Shown here: in pieces, positions 1-7,941 of the stretch
How positions within the stretch are numbered: the first letter of the stretch is position 1
Layout of the letters: each line of letters starts with the position of its first letter
Assembly (NCBI RefSeq): GCF_000376565.1
Contig: NZ_BARG01000047.1
Span: forward strand, 1-64,000
Reading direction: 5' to 3'
Source of the DNA: Streptomyces hokutonensis
GTDB taxonomy: Bacteria > Actinomycetota > Actinomycetes > Streptomycetales > Streptomycetaceae
DNA length: 64,000 bases
Translations under genes and position numbers: made by a program
The notes under the pieces: generated by a model
Database searches by the model: none
The model's input: only the letters and a program-made list of their open reading frames with translations
Told to the model about the DNA's origin: nothing

Positions 1-1
1 G

Positions 2-1054
2 CCCCCGGCCGCCCTCACCGGCCCGCCCCCCAGCCTCCCCGTCCTCGCACCACCACCCCCTCCGCCGCCCACACCCCCGCCCGCCTCCCTCGCCCTCGAC
101 TACGTCGGCTCCGGCCCTCCCACCTACGACGCCGAGCCCACCGCCCTCCCGCCCGCCGACCCGGACGACCTCGACGATCTGGTCGCGGACACCGTGCTGG
201 ACGGGGCGCGGTACGGGAGCAGCACGCTGCGGGCCGCCTCCGTGCGGGGCGACTCAGCGAGGTTCCGGGGTGAGCCGCGCCGGGACTCGCTGCTGACCGC
301 GCGGTTCGGGGTCGGGGACCAAGCCCTGGTGCTGGTCGCGATGGCGACCGGGGCCCGGGCCACACCGGGGGCGCACCGTGCCGCCGCCGAGGCCTGTCAC
401 TGGATCGGGCGGGCCGTCGGACGCAGTCACGCCCGGCTCGCGGAGGACATCCGGGCCGCCCGGCGCGGTGACCTGAAATCCGGTCTGCACCGGCTGACCG
501 ACCGCAGTCTCGGCAAGCTCCGCGCCAGCGCCGCCGAGCAGGGCATCGACCCGGACGAGTACGCGGCCACCCTGCGCTGTCTCCTCCTGCCCGCGCACCC
601 GGAGTGCCGTACCCGCGTCTTCTTCGGTGTCGGCCCCGGTGGTCTGTTCCGGCTGCGCGACGGGGAGTGGCAGGACATCGAGCCCAGCGTCGGAGACCTG
701 ACCGGCGAGGCCGTCGTCGGCTTCGGCTCGCAGCCCGCCGAGACCCCCGAGGGCGACCGGCTCACCATGGACCTCGGCATCCCGACCCCGCCGAGCCCGT
801 ACGAACCCGCCCCCGAACCGCCCCGCGAACCCTTCCGCTTCCGGGCCTCGGTCGCCCGCCCCGGCGACACCCTCCTGATGTGCACGGGCGGCCTCGCCGA
901 ACCGCTGCGCGGCGAGCCCGAGCTGTCCGCCCATCTGGCGGGCCGGTGGTCGGCCGCCACCCCGCCCGGGCTTGCCGCGTTCCTCGCCGACACCCAAGTG
1001 CGGGTCAAGGGTTATGCCGACGACCGCACGGCCGCCGCCGTTTGGGAGGCGTGA
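2..1054 (+). CDS. PP2C-like protein phosphatase, 5' truncated
   Basis: The reading frame is open from the left edge, so the N-terminus lies outside the window; 350 codons are visible. The first ~35 residues are Pro/Ala-rich linker. The rest looks like a PP2C-type phosphatase domain: a segment with VGDQALVLVAMATGARATPG early on, then FFGVGPGGLFRLRDGEWQDI, and near the end RPGDTLLMCTGGLAEPLRG, the position of the conserved DxxxLxTDG element of PP2C proteins. Here that Asp/Gly element reads CTGGL rather than TDGL, so a metal-binding Asp may be missing and activity is uncertain. Family assignment is from recalled actinobacterial homologues. The downstream poxB begins 73 bp later on the same strand. 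Confidence 0.6.
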   Translation, partial: PPAALTGPPPSLPVLAPPPPPPPTPPPASLALDYVGSGPPTYDAEPTALPPADPDDLDDLVADTVLDGARYGSSTLRAASVRGDSARFRGEPRRDSLLTARFGVGDQALVLVAMATGARATPGAHRAAAEACHWIGRAVGRSHARLAEDIRAARRGDLKSGLHRLTDRSLGKLRASAAEQGIDPDEYAATLRCLLLPAHPECRTRVFFGVGPGGLFRLRDGEWQDIEPSVGDLTGEAVVGFGSQPAETPEGDRLTMDLGIPTPPSPYEPAPEPPREPFRFRASVARPGDTLLMCTGGLAEPLRGEPELSAHLAGRWSAATPPGLAAFLADTQVRVKGYADDRTAAAVWEA

Positions 1055-1127
1055 GGCCCCGGGCTGTGAATTCATGGAACCCAGAGGGATCCGCAGTACA
1101 CCGGAAACCGAAGGGCACGCGAGAACC

Positions 1128-2870
1128 ATGGCCAAGCAGAACGTTGCCGAACAGTTCGTCGACATCCTCGTCCGCGCCGGAGTCAAGCGCCTCTACGGCG
1201 TCGTCGGCGACAGCCTCAACCCGGTCGTCGACGCGATCCGCCGCAACTCCGCCATCGACTGGATCCACGTCCGGCACGAGGAGACCGCCGCCTTCGCCGC
1301 CGGCGCGGAAGCGCAGATAACCGGGAAGCTGGCGGCCTGCGCCGGCTCCTGCGGCCCCGGCAACCTGCACCTCATCAACGGCCTCTACGACGCCCACCGC
1401 TCCATGGCCCCGGTCCTCGCCCTCGCCTCGCAGATCCCGTCCAGCGAGATCGGCCTCGGCTACTTCCAGGAGACCCACCCCGAGCGGCTCTTCCAGGAGT
1501 GCAGTCACTACAGCGAACTGATCTCCAGCCCCAAGCAGATGCCCCGCCTCCTGCAGACCGCCATCCAGCACGCGGTCGGCCAGAGCGGTGTCAGCGTCGT
1601 CTCCCTCCCGGGCGACATCGCCGCCGAGCCCGCCCCGGAGAAGGCCGCCGAGACCGCCCTCGTCACCTCCCGCCCCTCCGTCCGCCCCGGCGACGCCGAG
1701 ATCGAGAAGCTCGTCGAGATGATCGACGAGGCGGACAAGGTCACTCTGTTCTGTGGCAGCGGCGTCGCCGGCGCGCACGCCGAGGTGATGGAGTTCGCCG
1801 AAAAGATCAAGTCCCCGATCGGACACGCCCTGCGCGGCAAGGAATGGATTCAGTACGACAATAAATTCGATGTGGGCATGAGCGGACTGCTCGGCTACGG
1901 CGCCGCCTACGAGGCCACCCACGAGTGCGACCTGCTGATCCTCATCGGCACGGACTTCCCGTACAACGCGTTCCTGCCCGACGACGTGAAGATCGCCCAG
2001 ATCGACGTACGGCCCGAACACCTCGGCCGGCGCTCGAAGTTGGACCTCGCGGTGTGGGGCGACGCGAAAGAGACGCTGCGTTGTCTCATCCCCCGGGTGA
2101 AGCCGAAGGGGGACCGGAAGTTCCTCGACCGGATGCTCAAGAAGCACGCCGACGCGCTGGAGGGGGTCGTCAAGGCGTACACGCGGAAGGTCGAGAAGCA
2201 GGTCCCGATCCATCCCGAGTACGTGGCCTCCGTACTCGACGAACTGGCCGACGAGGACGCCGTGTTCACCGTCGACACGGGCATGTGCAATGTGTGGGCC
2301 GCCCGCTACATCACGCCCAACGGCCGCCGCCGGGTGATCGGTTCGTTCTCCCACGGGTCGATGGCGAACGCGCTGCCCATGGCGATCGGCGCCCAGTTCA
2401 CCGACACCGAGCGGCAGGTGATCTCGATGTCCGGCGACGGCGGATTCTCCATGCTGATGGGCGACTTCCTCACCCTCGTCCAGTACGACCTGCCGGTGAA
2501 GGTCGTCCTGTTCAACAACTCCTCTCTGGGAATGGTCGAGTTGGAGATGCTGGTCGCCGGTCTCCCCTCGTACGGCACCACCAACAAGAACCCCGACTTC
2601 GCCGCCGTGGCGCGCGCCTGTGGTGCCTACGGTGTGCGGGTCGAGAAGCCCAAGGACCTGGAGGGCGCGCTGAAGGCGGCTCTCAAGCACAAGGGCCCGG
2701 CCCTCGTCGATGTCGTCACCGACCCCAACGCGCTGTCCATCCCGCCGAAGATCAGCGCCGAGATGGTGACGGGCTTCGCGCTCTCGGCATCAAAGATCGT
2801 GCTGGACGGGGGAGTTGGGCGGATGTTGCAGATGGCCCGCTCCAACATCAGGAACGTGCGCGGGCTCTAA
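1128..2870 (+). CDS. poxB: Pyruvate dehydrogenase (quinone)/pyruvate oxidase, ThDP-dependent
   Basis: A 580-residue thiamine diphosphate enzyme expected to decarboxylate pyruvate oxidatively to acetate and CO2, passing electrons to the quinone pool or oxygen from the cytoplasmic membrane face. The N-terminal PYR domain starts at MAKQNVAEQFVDILVRAGVK and carries the catalytic-Glu context RHEE at ~49-52. The central domain follows, and the C-terminal PP domain has the ThDP/Mg motif GDGGFSM at ~434-440 with the downstream NN pair at ~462. Length and domain order match PoxB rather than acetolactate synthase. I chose the ATG at 1128 because it matches the family N-terminus; the frame stays open further upstream. 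The stop overlaps that of the convergent XRE gene by 4 bp, leaving no room for a terminator. Confidence 0.88.
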   Translation: MAKQNVAEQFVDILVRAGVKRLYGVVGDSLNPVVDAIRRNSAIDWIHVRHEETAAFAAGAEAQITGKLAACAGSCGPGNLHLINGLYDAHRSMAPVLALASQIPSSEIGLGYFQETHPERLFQECSHYSELISSPKQMPRLLQTAIQHAVGQSGVSVVSLPGDIAAEPAPEKAAETALVTSRPSVRPGDAEIEKLVEMIDEADKVTLFCGSGVAGAHAEVMEFAEKIKSPIGHALRGKEWIQYDNKFDVGMSGLLGYGAAYEATHECDLLILIGTDFPYNAFLPDDVKIAQIDVRPEHLGRRSKLDLAVWGDAKETLRCLIPRVKPKGDRKFLDRMLKKHADALEGVVKAYTRKVEKQVPIHPEYVASVLDELADEDAVFTVDTGMCNVWAARYITPNGRRRVIGSFSHGSMANALPMAIGAQFTDTERQVISMSGDGGFSMLMGDFLTLVQYDLPVKVVLFNNSSLGMVELEMLVAGLPSYGTTNKNPDFAAVARACGAYGVRVEKPKDLEGALKAALKHKGPALVDVVTDPNALSIPPKISAEMVTGFALSASKIVLDGGVGRMLQMARSNIRNVRGL

Positions 2871-3949
2871 CCGTCGTACGGCGCCCAGCCCTTCGCCGAG
2901 TACCAGTAGTGCGGCAGGCCCTTGATGCTCGTCGTGCGGAACGGCCTGCCGTGGTCGTCGATGCGGAGGGTGCCGGTGCGGCCCTGGGAGGACCAGCCGA
3001 GTTCGAGGTACCAGCGGCAGTCGCAGGTCTGGGTCCGGGCCTTGACGAGCAGTACCTCCGGATCCTGGGCGGAGACCCGGTACGGCAGGTGCACCGCGGG
3101 GACCGGCGTGCCCAGGTCGCTGCCGGCGACCGGGCGGGCCAGGGGGCGGCGGGCGTCCAGGTCCACCCCGAAGTAGCGGGGGCTGACCTCGCCGCCGCAA
3201 CCCTGGTCCATGGCGTACGCGGTGCCGTGGACGGGGGCGGCCCGGCCCACGACCCGTACGCGCAGCGACTCCAGGACGACCGCCGTGGACGTCCGCCCCT
3301 GCACCGAGATCTCGACGTCGGTCTCCCGCCCGTGCACCGCGCGCTGTTTCGCCGCCCAGGTCCCGGCGTCCTCCGGGGCCGGGGGCGGTGGAACCCGCGC
3401 CGGTGGCTTCTCGACGACGTAGTCGTGGCTGCAATGGATGGCCCACGCCTGGGAGTTGGCGGTCCAGGTGAGGGGAGCGACGGGTGCGGACGGTGTGGGT
3501 GTGGTCCTGGGCTCGGCAGTGTGGTGGGTGGTGATCGCCGACAGGGTGCCCCACACCACGAGTACCGCGCACATCGCGGCGGCGGTGAGCGGGAGCCGGC
3601 GTCGGTACCAGGGGCCGCGGCTGGGCGTCGGCGCGGGGACCTCCTCCGGCACCGGCTCGGAGACCGGATTCCCGGCGGGCCTGGGCCGCTGCCGGGCCGC
3701 CACCGCCAGGATCCAGTACCGGTGCAGTCGCAGCCGTTCCTCCGGTGTCGCCCCGCACAGGGCCGCGAACCGCTCCACGGGGGCGAAGTCGAGCGGGACC
3801 GCCTCGCCCACGCAGTAGCGGTGCAGGGTCGAGGCGTTCATGTTCAGGCGGCGGGCCAACTGGCCGTAGCTGCGGTCCGTGCGGTCCTTCAGGCGCCGTA
3901 GCAGCGCCGCGAACTCCTCGACATCCTTGTCGTCGCCCTCGCCCGACAC
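2867..3949 (-). CDS. Membrane-anchored XRE-type helix-turn-helix protein
   Basis: A 360-residue protein with an N-terminal cytoplasmic XRE-like helix-turn-helix (~11-70; RSYGQLARRLNMNASTLHRY) followed by a Pro-rich linker. One transmembrane helix lies at ~119-140 (LPLTAAAMCAVLVVWGTLSA). The ~215-residue C-terminal part should lie outside the membrane and carries two Cys pairs (IHCSHDY; QTCDCRWY) that could form disulfides. The layout is DNA-binding inside, sensor or binding domain outside, a design common in Streptomyces. It is divergent from the secreted protein at 4133 across 183 bp, suggesting but not proving a regulatory link. Ligand and targets are unknown. Confidence 0.72.
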   Translation of the reverse strand: MSGEGDDKDVEEFAALLRRLKDRTDRSYGQLARRLNMNASTLHRYCVGEAVPLDFAPVERFAALCGATPEERLRLHRYWILAVAARQRPRPAGNPVSEPVPEEVPAPTPSRGPWYRRRLPLTAAAMCAVLVVWGTLSAITTHHTAEPRTTPTPSAPVAPLTWTANSQAWAIHCSHDYVVEKPPARVPPPPAPEDAGTWAAKQRAVHGRETDVEISVQGRTSTAVVLESLRVRVVGRAAPVHGTAYAMDQGCGGEVSPRYFGVDLDARRPLARPVAGSDLGTPVPAVHLPYRVSAQDPEVLLVKARTQTCDCRWYLELGWSSQGRTGTLRIDDHGRPFRTTSIKGLPHYWYSAKGWAPYDG

Positions 3950-4132
3950 CGTTCCCCCGTGCGCGTCGCGTCCCGGGACGGCATCCCAGGCACTCCGTAT
4001 ATGAGGAGGTCAGCGGGGGTGGGACGGTTCCACCGTCGCGGGTTCGGTGTCGGCCGTTGCGGTCGGCCGGGCCGGGCGCCGAAGCTCGGAGCGACCACAC
4101 AGCACGGCACCGAACCGAAACGGGGAACCCAC

Positions 4133-4603
4133 GTGAACAGCAAGAAGGCCACGCGCCGCACCGCCCTCGCCGCCGGCCTCGCCCTCGCCCTCGGGCTGGG
4201 CGTGGCGGCCCAGGCCTCCGCAGGCGGCCCGCGCACTGTCAGCGGCTCACCCAACGACAACATCACCCGCATCGCCGACTTCTACGGCGCCTACATCGAC
4301 GCCGAGAGCGACCTCGACAACGGCGGCGGCAAGCTCGCCCGGCAGCTGCGCGCGTACTACCTCACGCCCGCCTACCAGAAGCAGCTGACGGCCTGGGAGG
4401 ACAGGAACCACGCCGACGGCGTCCTCCAGGCGCAGAACACGCCCCTCGGCTGGAAGGTCACCGACCACGGCACCGCCGGCTACACCGAGGCCGTCATCAC
4501 CCTGACCTGGGGCGGCGGCGACACGACCGAGCTGGTCGTCGACATGACCCGTACGACCCACAAGATCTTCCACATCGGGACGAAGGGCATCGGCGGCAAG
4601 TAG
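4133..4603 (+). CDS. Small secreted protein of unknown function
   Basis: A 156-residue protein starting at GTG 4133. A Sec signal peptide is clear: basic N-region (NSKKATRRT), hydrophobic core (ALAAGLALALGLGVAAQ) and an ASA cleavage site near residue 30. The mature ~126-residue domain contains no Cys. It has recognisable stretches such as NITRIADFYGAYIDAESD and LRAYYLTPAYQKQL and ends in a beta-rich segment (TTELVVDMTRTTHKIFHIG). It looks like a single compact exported domain seen in other Streptomyces; I do not recognise a function. It is transcribed away from the membrane-bound XRE regulator, a plausible controller. Confidence 0.7.
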   Translation: MNSKKATRRTALAAGLALALGLGVAAQASAGGPRTVSGSPNDNITRIADFYGAYIDAESDLDNGGGKLARQLRAYYLTPAYQKQLTAWEDRNHADGVLQAQNTPLGWKVTDHGTAGYTEAVITLTWGGGDTTELVVDMTRTTHKIFHIGTKGIGGK

Positions 4604-5037
4604 GCCTCGCCAAGGGGCCGTCGGCGGGTTCCTGAGCGGCTGATTCCGGCCAGATTCGTGAAGCGTGAGCCGTCGGGGGCCCAACCGCCCCACGCCTTCG
4701 CGGACTACGGCCGGATCGGCAGCCCGGCATCGGCAGTCGGTGCGATCGCCGGTGGTCAGGACGGCACGAGGTGTCTGGTCCCGGCGCCGGAGACCACGAC
4801 TTCGCGGAGGGGAACGTCCCGACCGGCCCGCCGGGGCCGCATGCTCCGTACGGTGGCCGTTCGACCGTACGGACGCCGCTGCCCCCGATTCCTCCGCCCC
4901 GCCGGATTCGGCCCAACCATGGCCGAACACCTGGTCGTTGACGATTCGACATGACTGGCCCGTTCCGCACGAGGGCATGGATCCCCGTGAACATGTTCGA
5001 CAGGAGGGGAACCGGAAAACCGGCGCAGGCGGGGGTC
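4604..5037. other. 434-bp intergenic region with a paired CCGTACGG palindrome
   Basis: No convincing gene on either strand; open frames here lack a start signal and family-like sequence. The one structured element is the inverted repeat at 4845-4873, listed separately. A GGAGGGG tract near 5003 has no start codon at normal spacing. The region probably holds the promoter of the downstream HATPase gene. Confidence 0.4.
4845..4873. promoter_or_regulatory. Inverted repeat of two CCGTACGG palindromes
   Basis: Perfect 10-bp arms (TCCGTACGGT and ACCGTACGGA) flank a 9-bp spacer. Each arm contains the self-complementary octamer CCGTACGG, with octamer centres 19 bp apart, close to two helical turns. 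This fits a dimer-of-dimers operator better than a terminator, since no gene ends nearby in a suitable place. It lies ~165 bp upstream of the chosen HATPase start. Confidence 0.35.
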
Positions 5038-5520
5038 ATGAAGAGGCAGGCACGAGGGGGCGGTCCCACGGCGGTCGGGGCCTCCTCGGCGAAAACGGTG
5101 GAGGAAACGGCCGACAGCGCCATGGAACCGGCGCAGTCGCCTCAACTGAGGCGCAGACTCGGACGCGCGGACCTGGGGGCGGTGCCCGAAGCCCGCAGGG
5201 CGTTGCGTGAACTGTTACGGCACTGGGGGAGGCCGGGACGATCGGAGATAGCGGAGCTGCTCACGAGTGAACTCGTCACCAACGCGCTGATCCACACCGA
5301 CCACGACGCCGTGCTGACGGCGACGGTCGGACCGCGTGGACTGCGCGTGGAGGTAAGGGACTTCGTGGCGCGAAGGCCGCGACTGCGCGCACCGATCGCC
5401 GACGACGGTACGCACGGGCGGGGCCTGGTCCTGGTGCAGTCCCTCGCGGACGCCTGGGGAGTGTCGCCCCACGGGGTGGGCAAGTCCGTCTGGTTCGAGC
5501 TCGATTCGGACGCGGCATGA
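5038..5520 (+). CDS. ATP-binding protein, SpoIIAB/anti-sigma-type HATPase, with TTA codon
   Basis: A single GHKL-type HATPase domain as in the anti-sigma factor/SpoIIAB-like kinases that are numerous in Streptomyces. The N-box is ELLTSELVTNALIHTD, followed by LRVEVRDF and a G-box-like DDGTHGRGLVLVQSLADAWG. Such proteins bind ATP and either inhibit a sigma factor or phosphorylate an STAS partner; no partner gene is adjacent. I placed the start at ATG 5038; in-frame ATGs at 4951 and 4993 are possible, so the N-terminus is uncertain. Leucine codon 5215-5217 is TTA, the rare codon read by the bldA tRNA, which would tie translation to development. A strong terminator follows at 5522. Confidence 0.75.
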   Translation: MKRQARGGGPTAVGASSAKTVEETADSAMEPAQSPQLRRRLGRADLGAVPEARRALRELLRHWGRPGRSEIAELLTSELVTNALIHTDHDAVLTATVGPRGLRVEVRDFVARRPRLRAPIADDGTHGRGLVLVQSLADAWGVSPHGVGKSVWFELDSDAA

Positions 5521-5521
5521 G

Positions 5522-5569
5522 CAACGGGACGGGGGCGGCGTCCAGTTGGATGCCGCCCCCGTCCCGTTG
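5522..5569. terminator. Bidirectional terminator, perfect 18-bp stem
   Basis: Perfect 18-bp stem: 5522-5539 pairs with 5552-5569, with a 12-nt loop. It sits 2 bp after the HATPase stop and 33 bp before the stop of the convergent DUF2637 gene, so it can serve both. There is no U-tract, as is usual in Streptomyces. Confidence 0.85.
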
Positions 5570-5601
5570 TCGCCCGGTCCCGGACCTCGTGGTCCCGGAT
5601 C

Positions 5602-6633
5602 TCAGCCGAACTGCTGCTCCAGGTCCTTGAGCTTGCGCTCGAGGGAGTCGAGCCGCGGCAGGGCCATGGTGTCGTCCTCCGCGGTGAGGTCGACGGTTAT
5701 CGGGTCAGATGCCCCGCGGACTGGCTGGAGTGAGGGACGCGTGCGAACTGGCAGCGGTTCTCCGGTCGATAGAGCAGGCTCCGCGGAAGGCTGGGCGGAG
5801 CCGCGCTCCAGGGCCTGCGGTTCCGGCGACCGGCGGCCGATGAGGCCGCGCTGGCCCCGGCTTATGGCCTTGAGCTGGGCCCGCTCGATCCGCTGCTGGT
5901 CGCGGCGGCGCAGTCGGGTCTCTTCCTTCTTCGCCTTGTCCTCGCGCACCTCGTCGACCGCCTCGTCCAGGCTGCGCACGTTCTCCAGGAGCATCAGCGA
6001 CCAGGCGCTGTAGGTCTCACGGGGGGCCCGCAGCCAGCGGACGATACGGATCTGGGGCAGCGGACGCGGCACGAGACCCTGCTCGCGCAGCGCGGCACGA
6101 CGGGTCTGCTTCAGCGCGCGGTCGAACAGGACCGCGGCCGACAGCGACATGCCGGAGAAGAACTGCGGAGCGCCCGCGTGGTCGACACCCCTGGGCGCGT
6201 GCACCCAGTTGAACCAGGCGGCCGCGGCCGCGAACGTCCATACGAGTATCCGGGAGCCGAGGGCCGCGTCACCGTGGCTGGCCTCGCGGACCGCGAGGAC
6301 GGAGCAGAACATGGCCGCGCCGTCGAGGCCGAACGGGACCAGGTACTCCCAGCCGTCGGTGAGGCCGAGGTTCTCCTGGCCGAAGCCGACCAGTCCGTGG
6401 AAGGAGAGTGCCGCGGCGACCGCCGCACAGCAGAACAGAAGGACGTAGGAGGCGATGCCGTATATGGCTTCCTTGCGCCTGCGGCGCTCCTCCGTGCGCT
6501 CCCACGAGTCGTCTTTCGCGTGCTCCCCGCCGGACCGCTTGCTCCGCGCGAGCACCGCAACCGCCGCCAGCATGCCCAGGAGCAGTACGGCGCCGGGAAG
6601 CAGCCAGTTAAGCGATATGTCGGTCAGTCTCAT
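5602..6633 (-). CDS. DUF2637-type membrane protein (SpdB-like)
   Basis: A 343-residue protein with several predicted membrane helices in the first ~190 residues: LLPGAVLLLGMLAAVAVLA near the N-terminus, then GIASYVLLFCCAAVAAALSF, a segment around LVPFGLDGAAMFCSVLAV, and ILVWTFAAAAAWFNWVHA. A charged, coiled-coil-like cytoplasmic tail follows (DEAVDEVREDKAKKEETRLRRRDQQ) and ends in a second short coil (LERKLKDLEQQ). This resembles DUF2637 proteins, some related to plasmid-spread proteins; the chromosomal versions have no assigned role. The start at ATG 6633 is preferred over upstream in-frame codons because it directly begins the first helix region. It shares a terminator with the HATPase gene. 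Confidence 0.7.
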   Translation of the reverse strand: MRLTDISLNWLLPGAVLLLGMLAAVAVLARSKRSGGEHAKDDSWERTEERRRRKEAIYGIASYVLLFCCAAVAAALSFHGLVGFGQENLGLTDGWEYLVPFGLDGAAMFCSVLAVREASHGDAALGSRILVWTFAAAAAWFNWVHAPRGVDHAGAPQFFSGMSLSAAVLFDRALKQTRRAALREQGLVPRPLPQIRIVRWLRAPRETYSAWSLMLLENVRSLDEAVDEVREDKAKKEETRLRRRDQQRIERAQLKAISRGQRGLIGRRSPEPQALERGSAQPSAEPALSTGEPLPVRTRPSLQPVRGASDPITVDLTAEDDTMALPRLDSLERKLKDLEQQFG

Positions 6634-6935
6634 CTGGGGTCCCTTGCATTGGGATAGGGCGTAACGCCCGCCATAGTGGCCCAATCCCAACGGCCCTCAG
6701 GCGTTTTCGGGGCAAGAGGCCGCCAAGGAGGTGCAAGGGGATGCCCAGGGCGGCTTTCTGCTCGAACTGCCGCTTGAGGGGCGGGAGTTGAGTTCGAATA
6801 AGACTACCCGTACGGGTGGTTCCACGGAAAGTTCCTGCGACAAGTGAGGAAGTTGTGAAGCACCTGTAACCGGGCGGGCGTCTCGTTCGCGGCGATCCTA
6901 GCGGGCCCGGAAACGGGCCCCGCACTGAGGGTCCC
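6634..6935. other. 302-bp intergenic region with nested inverted repeats
   Basis: No gene seen. Just upstream of the DUF2637 start is a small hairpin (GGGCG TAA CGCCC, 6657-6669) nested inside TTGGGAT/ATCCCAA arms at 6648-6654 and 6684-6690. Further upstream is a 12-bp perfect palindrome, ACCCGTACGGGT at 6806-6817. These are possible leader or operator elements of the DUF2637 gene; none matches a motif I can name. Confidence 0.35.
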
Positions 6936-7784
6936 TCAACTCGCGGCGGCGGCCAGCAGTTTGGTGACCCGCTCCGCCTCGCAGGAGCGCGGACAGGTCG
7001 GGCAGGCGTCCAGCGCGTCCAGCGTGTAGTACATGCAGCAGCTCGCCCGGTCCCGGGTCGGCAGCACCTCGCCGTTCGGCCCGGTGACCTCGCGGAACGC
7101 GGCGGACCCGACGTAGGGCTTGGTCGCGCCCGGCAGCAGCCGCTCCAACTCCCGTACTGCCCGCGGCTGTTCGCCGAAGAGATCGGCGACGTACCAGATC
7201 CCCTCCACGACCTCGTCGGTCGCCATGCCCCACAGCGCGCGGCCCCGCCGCCGCATCCGCGGGCCGAAGCCGGCCAGCAGGGGCTCCATGTGCTCGGCGA
7301 CCGCGGCCCGCACCTCCGCCCGCAGCGCCTCCTCGTCCGCGACCACGCGTGCACCGGGCAGCGCCGCCGCCGGATCGCCGGGCAGACAGGCGAACGAGTC
7401 GGTGCGCACGACGAGGTGGCCCATGTCGAGGCCCTCGGCGGTGCGGTCGTATGTGACGTGGTTCACGGGGAGACGGGGGACCCGGCGGTGCAGGAACCAC
7501 GGGACCGTGAACAGGAGGCAGACCGGCCAGGCGTAGCGGTGCAGGCCGAAGGTGGCTATCACGTCCGGGCGGCCCGGTCGGCCGTGGTCGCGCAGGACCT
7601 GGGCGTCGTCCCATGCCAGGAAGGCATCCAGACCCGAGCCGCCCTCGGCGAGCGCGGCGGCCGAGGCCCAGCCGCCGCCGGTCGGGAGTGGTTGTTCCAG
7701 GGGGAGTTCGGTGATCGCGAGCCCGGGGACGACCTCGGTGAGGCGGGCGTACGCGTCCGCTACGGCCGAAGAGGGCAGGGGCAT
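6936..7784 (-). CDS. FhuF-like (2Fe-2S) ferric siderophore reductase
   Basis: A 282-residue protein whose C-terminus carries the FhuF [2Fe-2S] cysteine pattern: CC at ~249-250, then C261 and C264 (CPTC), C-C-x10-C-x2-C. This unusual cluster motif is diagnostic of siderophore-iron reductases such as FhuF, which reduce ferric siderophores in the cytosol to release iron. The upstream ~240 residues fit the family's substrate domain in length and composition. A perfect iron-box palindrome lies 30 bp upstream of the ATG, so repression by an IdeR/DmdR-type regulator when iron is plentiful is very likely. No siderophore transporter or synthesis genes are adjacent. Confidence 0.8.
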   Translation of the reverse strand: MPLPSSAVADAYARLTEVVPGLAITELPLEQPLPTGGGWASAAALAEGGSGLDAFLAWDDAQVLRDHGRPGRPDVIATFGLHRYAWPVCLLFTVPWFLHRRVPRLPVNHVTYDRTAEGLDMGHLVVRTDSFACLPGDPAAALPGARVVADEEALRAEVRAAVAEHMEPLLAGFGPRMRRRGRALWGMATDEVVEGIWYVADLFGEQPRAVRELERLLPGATKPYVGSAAFREVTGPNGEVLPTRDRASCCMYYTLDALDACPTCPRSCEAERVTKLLAAAAS

Positions 7785-7813
7785 GCCGGGACCACCGATT
7801 CGCCGTTGGTTTA

Positions 7814-7830
7814 AAGGTAAGGCTTACCTT
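7814..7830. promoter_or_regulatory. Iron box (IdeR/DmdR-type operator)
   Basis: A perfect 17-bp palindrome (AAGGTAAGGCTTACCTT, 8+1+8) closely matching the actinobacterial iron-box consensus TTAGGTTAGGCTAACCTAA. It lies 30 bp upstream of the FhuF-like gene start and in the gap shared with the divergent GntR gene, so it may affect both. Confidence 0.85.
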
Positions 7831-7941
7831 ACCCAAGTGAATCGAGATTTGAACTAGTCCGATCTGCGCCTAAGGTGCTTGACGGGCGAGTAACAAGCAG
7901 CCGTAATGACCCCAAGTACCGACACGTCCGGAGGAGGACCC

